Assembly: GCA_963556145.1 (NCBI GenBank)
Contig: OY744473.1
Coordinates: 2,046,001-2,110,000, forward strand
From: Hygrocybe punicea
Lineage: Eukaryota; Basidiomycota; Agaricomycetes; Agaricales; Hygrophoraceae
Direction: 5' to 3'
Length of the DNA stretch: 64,000 bases
The notes below the pieces were generated by a model. That model ran no database searches. It was not told the origin of the DNA and saw nothing but the letters and a program-made list of their open reading frames with translations. Position numbers and translations under genes: made by a program. Shown piece by piece: positions 35,801 through 45,376 of this stretch (the first letter of the stretch is position 1; each line of letters begins with the position of its first letter).

Positions 35801-36855
35801 TGAGAAGAGGGGGGTTGTGATGCGACAGAGACAGTAAAATGGAGGGGAAAATGAATATCCATGAAAAAGATCTGAAATGTCCTACATATCTCTGAAAGGA
35901 CGAGGGGACGTGTGGCAATCAAAGCCCACCCTATTCAGCAAGGATCGTAGCCACTTCTCTAGTGATGAATCAATGGCTTTCCTCCTTACTGTCCACCTCA
36001 ACCTCATAAACATCACTGTTAGTTACGTGGGTCCTTTATTTAAACTGCCTGACTTTCGCTCATCTCTGGGTGATTTTCACTCAGGCCGATCTTACAGGCA
36101 GCGTCAAGGGCAACAGTGGAGCAGGTTTGACTGTCTGTTACCATATGCAAATATCAATGTATGGCATAGCTTCTGTATGCAGCAGTGATCTATGCAGGAC
36201 CCATCTGTGGTCCAACCCCACTGGACTATACAGGCCCTTCCTCCCTCAATGGAGATGCCATATGGAAGATCAAATACTGTCCTCGTTGACAACCCTGTGG
36301 GTGAGCAAACATCTCAAGAAGGTAGTCGCAGTCAGTATAATTGATTTCAAATTGATTTATCCACATTACTGATGGTGTTTTAGGCTGTAGTGTCATGCAG
36401 ATTCAGCTCGTTTTCCAGCCAGTTGGGGTTAAATTTCCTGTCCGTTTCTATGGCAAGTCCTTCAAATTTTCGGCCTTGCATTGAGATCCCACAAGTGGAG
36501 AATATCTTCCTGCCCCAGCAATCAACATGTTTCTAGTTGAATGCCATACCTGTGCAAATGGAAGTTGAATGGGCAACATTTTTGAACTGAGTGCTATTCA
36601 GCAGGTTGTTGAACTGATACCAAAGTTCGGGAAATTTGCAGATGGTAGGCTGAATTGCAACAACTTGCTTGAGGTTGGAAAGGAATACTATATCAATAAC
36701 TTTGCAGACAAGGAAACCTTTCACGCCATACTGAGCTATCAGTAGCTGTATCTGTTTTTGTAATATTTATTGTAATGGTATATACCATTTCAGAAATATG
36801 TTAGGATAACTGTAAGAGTCAGTTTTGACAGCTGACAGTTCACATAATAGCCAAG
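32811..36855. other. Mobile-element remnants, no confident gene
   Basis: This AT-rich block contains only short frames. A minus-strand frame at 33064-33393 has a repeated His/Pro motif (VPQPV, LPQPA). Another at 33563-33751 (LLNAFYEWATGVHQEIEFLK) looks coding-like but is too short to name. Simple repeats include an ATGA/ATTA tract at 35356-35380 and four GGGTT units near 35528-35549. A set of palindromic TCACATGTGA motifs is annotated separately. Confidence 0.45.
34677..35100. repeat. Cluster of five GGTCACATGTGAC repeats
   Basis: The 13-mer occurs at 34677, 34756, 34835, 35009 and 35088. The first three, and the last two, are exactly 79 bp apart. The core GTCACATGTGAC is a perfect 12-bp palindrome with a central CATG. 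Flanking sequence (TTATATGGTTAGACT before, ATCAGCAAAAAATTTG after) is shared, so this is a diverged 79-bp tandem repeat with one larger spacer. Confidence 0.9.
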
Positions 36856-36860
36856 TGGTA

Positions 36861-37141
36861 TGTTGGGTTTATAGAACCAATCGGGGATATTTCTAAGTGA
36901 ATGGATATTCTCAGTTGTTAACGATGGAACAACTGATTGTTATTCTCTACCTAAGTGAATGGATACTGGATAATGTGTTAATGAATGTGTGTAGCAATGA
37001 ATAGTGTGCGCTTACTTCTCAGTTGTTAACGATGGAACAACTGAGGAGTAAGGAATCGTACGAAAAATGTAATGAATGAAATATTACGTAATTGTCCATA
37101 TTGGGATAGGATAAGCCGATATGTAGATTGTAAATTCAACA
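36861..37141 (-). repeat. Copia 3' LTR
   Basis: 281 bp, nearly identical to the partner at 43674-43954. It holds two copies of CTCAGTTGTT...AACAACTGA-type inverted repeats with an 8-nt loop (about 36909-36935 and 37018-37045), 108 bp apart. Confidence 0.95.
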
Positions 37142-37148
37142 CCCCTCC

Positions 37149-40100
37149 TCAAGCGAAAATCGGCGGTTGTAATCCGAGCTGGTCTCGGAATTTCTCGAAT
37201 TTGATACGTGCGAGGGATTTGGTGAATGTGTCGGCCGTCATGTTTTCGGTGGGGCAGTAATTGATTGTAACGTATTGGAGTTCGACAATTTGTCGAATGA
37301 AATGAAAACGAGTGTCGATGTGCTTCGTGCGCATGTGAAAAGTCGAGTCTTTTGAGAGGATTATTGCCCCTTGATTGTCGCAGTTCAGCTCGGATGGGTA
37401 AGTTAAGTTCCCGAATATTTCGGATATTAACTTTCGTAGCCATATGATCTCCTTCGCCGAATGTGTGAGTGCGACATATTCGGATTCGGTGCTGGATAAG
37501 GTGACTATGGGCTGTTTTTTACTGCTCCATGAGACGATGCCGTTGCCTATAAGGAAGGCGTATCCGGATATTGAGTAACGATCCGCTTGAGAAGCCCAGT
37601 CCGCGTCGGAGTAGCCGATTAACGTTGTGTGATCTCCTCCTAGTACGAGTCTTAAGTCGCGGGTTCCCTTGAGGTATTTGAACACTCTTAGGACGGCTTT
37701 CCAGTGGGTTGATCTGGGGGCTTGCATGAATCGCGATAGCGTGGAGATTGCGTATGCGATATCGGGGCGAGTAGCGATTGCCACGTACATTAGCGATCCG
37801 ATGGCTTCTCGGTACTGGGATATCTCGGAGGGATTTAGACATTCCGGTGAGACGGCCGGCGAATCGTAACTGAGGTCGACATTAGGTTCCATTGGCGTGT
37901 TTACTGGTCTGGCATCTTGTAATCCCATCTTAGTGACTATCCGATCGATGTAGGCCTGCTGTCCGAGTGTGATTGTGCGTCTCGCGATGTCGCGCTGGAT
38001 GTGGATGCCTAGTAACCAATTGATTTCTCCAAGGTCGACTAACTCGAAGTGATCGTTGAGTTGCTGTTTTATTCGCTGGGCGCGTTGGAGTAGTGGGACC
38101 TGCCAGTCATGTGACCAGGCTCCCACGGTTGACCTAGTTAGTAGCCTTCCCGATGTAGTAGTCAGTCCATCCTTCCTATCCAGTCGACCTTTCCCTCGAG
38201 TCCTGCGTGAGCCCCCGGAGTGGTACCTCGGTACCACTCCAACGTGGTGATGAGAGTGTTCTTCGACTCCACGCCTCTCTCTTTTTTCTCTCGGGTTCCC
38301 ACTCCTTACGACTTTCTCGCGAGACGACCTTTTTTCGGCCTCAGCTGCGCAACCGCGCATTTTCTCTTCACTCACGGCCGTACAACACTCAAATTACCCC
38401 CCGGTGCACATGTTCAACCCAATAGGGCCCCGCGTCGCCCCCCGTTGACCCAAAAAACACGCCCGCGACCCTTCTCAGCACCCAAGCGGCAGGCCACGTC
38501 ACTTTTTTCGACCCCCCGAATTTCCACTTTCCCTAGACCCAGCTATGTCCACACGACCCCCCGCAACTTCGTTCGACGTTCCGGAGCCCCGCGTTCCCCA
38601 TCAGGATCCCACATGGCCCGCTACTGCGAGTTTTGGACAACCCAACGAAAATCGCATCGCCGCCGCGCGGACCCCGTTTTTTTTCATGCACCCCGGACCC
38701 AAAATGCACGCGTTCGACTCCCCGCACCCTTGGCTCATCTGCCAGAACCCCCCGTCGCGCCTCGTCGTCTCAAACGAACCGCCCCGCACCTTTTGGTCGC
38801 CCCATGGATCTGCCACGTCACCATTGTTAGACCCCCCGTTTCTCGTCACCCCCACCCCTACACGGACCCATTCGACTCCCCGCACACTCGTCCCACCGGC
38901 CAGGACCCCCCGTTCCCCTCCATTGTGCCAAACGAACCCCCACCGTCGTTTTCGGACACCCGAGCCACGCGCCACGTCACCTCGCGCGGCCCCGTTCTGC
39001 CAGCACAACCGGCCCCAGACCAGCTCACCAAACTCGCGGCCCACCCCCCAGAGCACCCTGCGTCTCGCTAACGCCCCGAACGAGCCCCCACCGCCGTTTT
39101 TGGTCACACCACGGATTCGTCGCGCCCCCCCGCCGGACCCCAGTTCTTTCGTGTACCCCAGCCCCACACGGACCCATACGACCTCCCGTGCCCTCGTTCC
39201 ACCGGCCAGGACCCCCGTTCCCTTTCGTCGCACCAAACGAACCCCCGTTCCCTTTCGTCGCACCAAACGAACCCCCGCCGTCACCTCCAGACACCCCAGC
39301 CCCGCGCCACGTCACCACCGCGCGGCTCCGTTCTGCCAATGTAGCCGGCCCCGGGTCGACTCACGACACTCGCGGCCCACCCGTTCACCATCCCGGAGCA
39401 CCCCACCTCCCTCCAATACCGCGAGTGGACTGTGCCCGCCGTTCCCAGACCCCCACCGCGTTCCGCCACGTCACAACCCCCCGGCCAGTTCCTAACACCA
39501 TACCTGGCCCCGCGAACCCTCGTTCAGCTCCCTGCGGCATCGTTCTCGACCTGGACGAGCCACCCCGATCTCTTCGCGTGATACGCCAACCCCCTCCGCG
39601 TCGGGATACCATGCCCTTGTTAAGTACAACCCTATGCCCCGTCAGTATTATAGCTTTTATTATAGCCTCGTCCCCCGTTCCCCCGATACTGGATGTCAAT
39701 CACAGTCTACCTACACGCCGTCACTACACTACGTTCACGCACCCGTTTACCCGATCTCCGCCAATACAGTTATATTTTGGACCACCTGAACCTTCACACT
39801 GCGCTAAGTACTTGCTAGGACGATTCGAGGGATCTTTGGCCTTGCGTTGTGAGCCCGAACCCTTGCGAGGGAGGCATTCGAAGAGTTTTGAGTTTGAGGA
39901 GAGTCTTGTATAGTCTGGTCATCTACCGCCCCCTGCGCGAGGACGACTTCCCGCTTCACGATATAAGGCCCTGGCCTTGATTCGAGGCATTCTGAGGGAC
40001 TGGGAGTTGTGGCTTGAGAGTTTTTTGGTCAGTTTTGTTTGTTTCGTGTTCTTTTCTGTAGCAGTTGGCGACGAGGGCGTCGCCATGAGGAAAAGGGGCA

Positions 40101-43100
40101 CTTGGAGTAGTGGGACCTGCCAGTCATGTGACCAGGCTCCCACGGTTGACCTAGTTAGTAGCCTTCCCGATGTAGTAGTCAGTCCATCCTTCCTATCCAG
40201 TCGACCTTTCCCTCGAGTCCTGCGTGAGCCCCCGGAGTGGTACCTCGGTACCACTCCAGCGTTTAATCGTGCTTGCGATTATTGTGAAGTCGTCGGTAGC
40301 CGCGGCCACTATTGTGTAGTCGTTGTTTTCGAGCAGGTAGAATACTGCTTCGTCGGCGCTACATACTTTGTAGTTCAGCAAGAGGAAGGTGGTCTTGAGC
40401 TTTCGGTACCACTCGTTGGCGCCTTGCCTGGTTCCGTAGAGTGCTTTGTTTAGCTTGCAGACTAAGTTGGTGGTCCGGTGATTACGCGGGAGCTCTCTGA
40501 AACGGGTATACAACGGCGGTAATTCCATGTATGTGGTCTCTTTGAGCTCGGCATTGAGGTATGCGTTTTTGACGTCCACTTGATGTATCGCTGATCCTTT
40601 GTTGGCTGCGAACGAGAGTAGGATGCGGAGTGTGACGTGTTTGACTACTGGGGCGAATGTTTCGAAGTAGTTGAGTCCGTAGATTTGGGTGAATCCTTTT
40701 GCTACTAATCGGGCTTTATACTTAGCTATTTGGCCGTCGGGGTTGCATTTGTAGCGAAAGGTGTATCGGCACTTCGTTATGTTGGCGTCGGGGGGTGCCT
40801 CAATGATGTCCCATGTTTTGAATTTCTCGATTTGGGTGAGTTTGTTTTCGATTGCGTCTGACCACTGTTTTGTTTCCGCGCCTTGTAGTGCCTCTTCGAT
40901 GGTTTCTGGTTCTGTTTCGCCAGCGGTCAGGGCATATTCTATAGCGTCTTGAAATGGAATGTCCGTGTCTTCTACCTCTGTTGCGTCTGCCGTGTATTCG
41001 TTGGGTAGTTCTGACGTTGCAGCCATTTCTGGGTCTTTCCCTTTGTGTAGGTTGCTATAGAAGCCTGTCGGTTTTCTAGGTCGATAACCGTGGCCGGTGT
41101 TGGGTTCTGGTTCGTCTAGTCCATCGTTTCTGAGGCGTTTTTGGTGTATAGGCATTGTGGGTGGATCTTGTGCGTCTGTATGTTGATCTGTCGGGATCGA
41201 AGGGTTGTGTGGTTCGAGGTGAGTTGGGTTTGTGTTGTTGGTGGTCTGATTTGTTGTTGGTGTTGTGGGATTGGGTGGATTGGCATATGGTTCTGTCTCC
41301 ACCTCAATGTGGACGATCCCAGGTGACGTAGCTTCGTCTCTGTTGAAGTAGACGTCGCGTTCGATGCTTACTTTGCGTTTCGTGGGCCAGTAGATACGAT
41401 ACGCTTTGGATTCGTCGTCGTAGCCTACAAAGCGGCATTCTTCCGATTTGGGTTCGAGTTTGTTGGCATTTAGACGTTTTACCCATGCTTTGCAACCCCA
41501 TTCGTGCAGGTCGGACAAGTCCGGTTTCTTCCCTGTTGCCATTTCGTATGGTGTTTTGTTTTCATCAAGGGTTCGCGTGGGAGCGCGGTTGCATAGCCAA
41601 ACTGAGTGGAGTTTGGCTTCTCCCCATAGGTTTTGTGGTAAGTCTGATGTTATCAACATTGCTCTGGCGCAATCCATGTGGGTGCGGTTGGTGCGTTCGG
41701 CGCTTCCGTTCGATGCTGGCGAGTCGTGGACTGTGAGGTGTCGAATCGTACCGGCGTGGTCGGTATGTGCTTTGAATTTCTTGCTGGTGAATTCGCCACC
41801 GCGATCTGATCCAAGGATTTTTATTGGGGCGTCGCGTTGGATTCTTACCCAGGCTTCATAGGATTTGTAGTTTTCGAAGGACTCGGATTTGTGCTTCATA
41901 AAGTATATGCGCTCTTTGTGGGTGTGAAGGTCCTTGAAGCAGAGGGAGTAGCTGTGTCCCCCTAGTGAGCGGGTTGGAGCTGGTCCCCATACGTCGGTCA
42001 CGATCTTTTCTCCGTAGGATTTGGTTTTGGAGTGGCTTTCCTTGGGGAAGGGTTTTCGTGTGGCCTTCGCTTTCACGCATGTCTCGCAGAATTCGGGTTT
42101 GGAACTGAGGTCTAAGTCTATTCCATCTACCATTTTCTCTCTGACCATCTGTTTTAGGTCGTTGTGGTTTATGTGACCCATTTTTCTGTGTAGTTGCGAG
42201 ATGGTGGTGATTTTGGAGGCTACGTTGGCCGACGCCAGCTCTTCTTCGGGGTCTGCATTCGTTGTTATGCGATAGAGACCACGAATCAGTGGTATCCATC
42301 CGACTGTTCTCTGATCAGGTTTGATTATGCTGCATATTTGGTCCTTTACGTGGATGGAGTAGCCGGCTCTGTCGAGGGTGCTGACGGATATCAATATGAA
42401 CGCTAGGCTTGGTGCGTAGATCGTGCTTTGTATCGTGACGTTTGTTGGCTTGGCGTCCTTTCCCATAGGAAGTTGGAGTTTTATCTCCCCTTTTCCGGTG
42501 GCCTGGAGTATTCTCCCGTCTGCCGCTCTGACGGGTTGATTTTCCATTTGGACGAAGTTGGTGAATCTATTGTGATCGGGGCAGAAATGTCGTGATGCAC
42601 CGCTATCTATGATGGCACATATTTCTTCTGAGGAGGCTGATAAAGGTTCGATCTCGGCCTCTCTCTGAAAGTCTGAGGTAACGGTAAATGCGACGTTTTC
42701 TGTTTCATCATCAAAGTCTGTGGAGAGAATGAGAGCTACGTCCTCAATATCGTCGTCATCTTCGACTACGTTCACTGCTTTGGGGTCCTTTTTCTTTTGC
42801 CACGGTGCCTGTCCTTCCTTTGCCCCTCCTGGTTGGTAACAGTCTTTTTCTAGGTGTCCCTTGCGTTTGCAGTTAGAGCAGGTTTTTCTGGGTGGTTTCC
42901 CCTTTGGATTTGCGCTTTTTCTTCTGGTTCCGTGGATGGCGACCATTGCGGTGTTTTCGACGGCTTGATCCGTGTTCTGGGTGACCTTCTGTCGGTCGGC
43001 TTCTTCGTTGACTTCCTGAATGAGGATCGCACTTTCGAACGGTTTTCCGGCTAGTCTAGCGGCGGTGCTCATAGCCGTGAGTAGCGGTCTATAGCTCGGG

Positions 43101-43669
43101 GGTAGGGAATTGCATATCATGGCCGAGAATTGGTTGTCGGTTAACGACATTCCCATGCCGGCTAGTTCCTCTTTGCTCTCGAGCATGTCTGAGAGGTGTC
43201 GTCGGACGTCTCCGTCTTCGGGGCAGATTTTGTTTTGCAGCTTATTCAGCATGTCCATTTGGACCATGTCGCCCTTTCCTTCGAATATGGAGGTTAGTTT
43301 GTCCCAAACGAGCGAGGCAGATGGTTCGTTTTTGATCTGTAGAAACGTTGATTTACTGATTGTTTCATAGATGACTTCTCAAACTGATGCCTCCTTTTGG
43401 GCGTACTCGTCCGATTTCTTCTCGTATTCGTCGATCTCATCATCTTTGAGTTCAGTTGTGCTGCCGGGCACGTAGTACTTTCCGGATCTGCGTTCGATCT
43501 CGATTGGTTTTCGCGCTGTCCCGTTTAAGTGTCGTCTGAATCCTTTATGGGTGAGAGTGTTGGTTATCCTCTCTTTGTATGTAATCCAATTCGAGCCGTC
43601 ATCTTTCAGCTTTGGGAGGTTTACAATCTTGATTGCGGAGCTCGACATTGTTCGGGTTTCAGGGCTCAT
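37149..43669 (-). pseudogene. Copia gag-pol polyprotein, broken by one stop codon and one insertion
   Basis: The frame opens at 43669 (MSPETRTMSSSAIKIVNLPK), meets an in-frame TGA at 43379-43381, and continues in the same frame to the nested insertion. It resumes beyond that and ends at 37149. Visible parts are a zinc knuckle CSNCKRKGHLEKDC, protease IIDSGASRHF, integrase HHCC region (LHRKMGHINH...CETCVKAK), core DVWGPA, GSDRGGEFTSKKF and NGSAERTNRTHMD. Reverse transcriptase follows (KARLVAKGFTQ, VDVKNAYLNAEL, ATDDFTIIAS), then RNase H (STESEYVALTHSAKEI, DNQGAIILS). The catalytic box reads ATDD rather than YVDD. Apart from these two lesions the frame is open, so the element was active recently. 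Confidence 0.9.
38086..40258 (+). mobile_element. Nested non-autonomous LTR element with identical 156-bp LTRs
   Basis: LTRs at 38086-38241 and 40103-40258 appear identical over 156 bp, start TGGAGTAGTGGGACC and end GGTACCACTCCA. A 4-bp duplication GCGT flanks the element (38082-38085, 40259-40262). Removing it with one GCGT restores the Copia frame across the junction, proving it inserted later. A TGG-starting putative primer site (TGGTGATGAG) lies 3 bp inside the first LTR and a purine tract (GAGGAAAAGGGG) just before the second, so it is oriented plus. The 1.86-kb interior is extremely C-rich and made of diverged repeats (for example ACCGGCCAGGACCCCC at about 38895 and 39200). No gag, protease, integrase or RT motif was found. 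Long plus-strand frames such as 38545-39495 are Pro/Arg/Thr-rich products of base composition. Confidence 0.93.
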
Positions 43670-43673
43670 AACC
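43660..43673 (-). promoter_or_regulatory. Copia primer-binding site matching the middle of initiator tRNA-Met
   Basis: On the element's coding strand the LTR is followed without a gap by GGTTATGAGCCCTG. This is complementary to CAGGGCUCAUAACC, the anticodon stem-loop of fungal initiator tRNA-Met, rather than to a tRNA 3' end. This is the half-tRNA priming known from Drosophila copia and yeast Ty5. Confidence 0.8.
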
Positions 43674-43954
43674 TGTTGGGTTTATAGAACCAATCGGGGA
43701 TATTTCTAAGTGAATGGATATTCTCAGTTGTTAACGATGGAACAACTGATTGTTATTCTCTACCTAAGTGAATGGATACTGGATAATGTGTTAATGAATG
43801 TGTGTAGCAATGAATAGTGTGTGCTTACTTCTCAGTTGTTAACGATGGAACAACTGAGGAGTAAGGAATCGTACGAAAAATGTAATGAATGAAATATTAT
43901 GTAATTGTCCATATTGGGATAGGATAAGCCGATATGTAGATTGTAAATTCAACA
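43674..43954 (-). repeat. Copia 5' LTR
   Basis: 281 bp; this is the 5' LTR because the element is transcribed from the minus strand. It differs from the other LTR at two sites, where this copy has T and the other C on the plus strand. Confidence 0.95.
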
Positions 43955-44184
43955 TGGTATACTGGTAAATGTTGCAAAACAAGCATCAGGCAGTTTTGGA
44001 CTTTTTTCAATTCACTGATGTAACCCAAATATTTAGGATTTCTGGATATCTGTGGATCTTATTGTCAGGCAGATCTTCAAGATATTTGGTCTTGAGATAA
44101 TTCAGGCACAAGCCAGGTCCCGATTATCTGGAGACCAGATAGTCTAAAATTCTGCCCTCACAATAATTGATCTAGAAATCTGAA

Positions 44185-44402
44185 ATATTTGAATCATTTT
44201 CTCTTTTCTGAATACATGTTCACAATATGAAAACAACAAAGGCCTAATTTCTGTATGCACTATTTTCTGTATGAATACCACTTTTAGATAATATTATTTT
44301 CTGCAATATTTTCACAAGTGAGATAACAGTACAAATAGTTTCAAAAATGTGACTAGATATCTGCGTATTATTTGATCGCAAAAAATCCTCATCCGTCTCC
44401 TG
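44185..44402 (-). repeat. Right arm of a distant inverted repeat (partner 32589-32810)
   Basis: See the left arm. The arm ends CCTCATCCGTCTCCTG and is followed by ACA. It lies just outside the Copia insertion, consistent with Copia having inserted into an older element. Confidence 0.55.
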
Positions 44403-44426
44403 ACACGGTTTGACTTAATCCAACTT

Positions 44427-45030
44427 ATTGCTGTTTTCAAAATGCATGACATTTTTTGAAAAAATAAATCTTTGAAAGAACAAACATATATATTTTAAAA
44501 AATAAATCTTTCAAAGAACAAACATATATATTTGAAAGATTTATTTTTTTAAATATATATGTTTGTTCCTTCAAAGATTTATTTTCTTAAATATATAGGT
44601 TTGTTCTTTCAAAGATTTATTTTTTTATTGCTGTTTTCAAAATGCATGACATTTTTTGAAAAAATAAATCTTTCAAAGAACGAAAGACCATAATCGTGGA
44701 AAAGGTTCTATATATGGTAGCACTGACTCAAGTCAATGTTGGACAATGAAGAGGAGATCAACGATGGCTGTACATGTTCAGCAATTCTTTTATTGACATT
44801 GTACACCGGGGGCTACAGTAACCACAATGATGGAAAAGGGTTCACATTCACTGTCCAGTTCACAGTGCTACCATATATAGAAACTTTCCCACAATTATGG
44901 TCTTTCGTTCTTTGAAAGATTTATTTTTTCAAAAAATGTCATGCATTTTGAAAACAGCAATAAATATACATGTTTGTTCTTTCAAAGATTTATTTTTTCA
45001 AAAACTGTCATGCATTTTGAAAACAGCAAT
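44427..45030. repeat. Nested MITE pair with long inverted ends
   Basis: Four copies of one terminus (ATTGCTGTTTTCAAAATGCA, inward) mark an outer pair at 44427 and 45030 and an inner pair at 44627 and 44961. The inner pair has about 100 bp of near-perfect inverted repeat, extending to GTAGCACTG / CAGTGCTAC, around a 130-bp centre. The outer element is flanked by a 10-bp direct repeat AATCC(A/G)ACTT (44417-44426 and 45031-45040, one mismatch), a length typical of Mutator-like elements. Between the left ends are further palindromic AAATCTTTCAAAGAACAAAC units. There is no coding capacity. Confidence 0.85.
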
Positions 45031-45194
45031 AATCCGACTTATTACATAAATTATTATAAAAAACGATTAGTAACGTTGACTAAGCTAGCGTAGGGCATCA
45101 GTACACATTTACGATCCCCGCTCAGCTTTCTCCGTACTACATGCAAAATAACGTCTGGGTTCGAGGCTCTGTCCCGCACCCAAGGTTGGCTTAT

Positions 45195-45312
45195 TCGGTT
45201 CGTCCCGGTGGAAAGCATCAAAGATTTCTTAATGATTCTTGTGAATAGCATAAGATTTGATAATGGATTGGACAGGTTAAAGGATAGTCCTGTCTCCTAA
45301 TCCACAACCTCG
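45195..45312. repeat. Right copy of the roughly 120-bp direct repeat
   Basis: Matches 32470-32588 in the same orientation at roughly 80% identity. It is immediately downstream of DUF6533 copy B. Confidence 0.65.
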
Positions 45313-45376
45313 ATTCAGGACATAACACAAGAAGACGAATGCTGAATCCGGCCAACCACCGACTCATGGTAGATTG

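Larger units (their letters stand above)
36861..43954 (-). mobile_element. Ty1/Copia LTR retrotransposon, young, interrupted by another LTR element
   Basis: Two 281-bp LTRs (36861-37141 and 43674-43954) start TGTTGGGTTTATAG and end AATTCAACA as read on the plus strand. They differ at only two positions, both C/T. An exact 5-bp duplication TGGTA flanks the element (36856-36860 and 43955-43959). The coding strand is minus. A primer-binding site lies directly inside the 43674 LTR, and a purine-rich tract (GAGGAGGGG on the minus strand) precedes the other. Domain order protease, integrase, reverse transcriptase, RNase H marks it as Copia. The 38086-40258 insertion splits the reverse transcriptase region. 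Confidence 0.97.

Noticed and set aside
38545..39495. 316-codon plus-strand ORF in the nested LTR element
   Set aside because: Pro/Arg/Thr/Ser composition follows from C-rich sequence, and overlapping frames on both strands are also open. No motif.
32589..44402. Calling 32589-44402 a definite 11.8-kb transposon
   Set aside because: Arms are diverged, the 3-bp flank match is weak and no transposase was recognised, so only the inverted arms are annotated.
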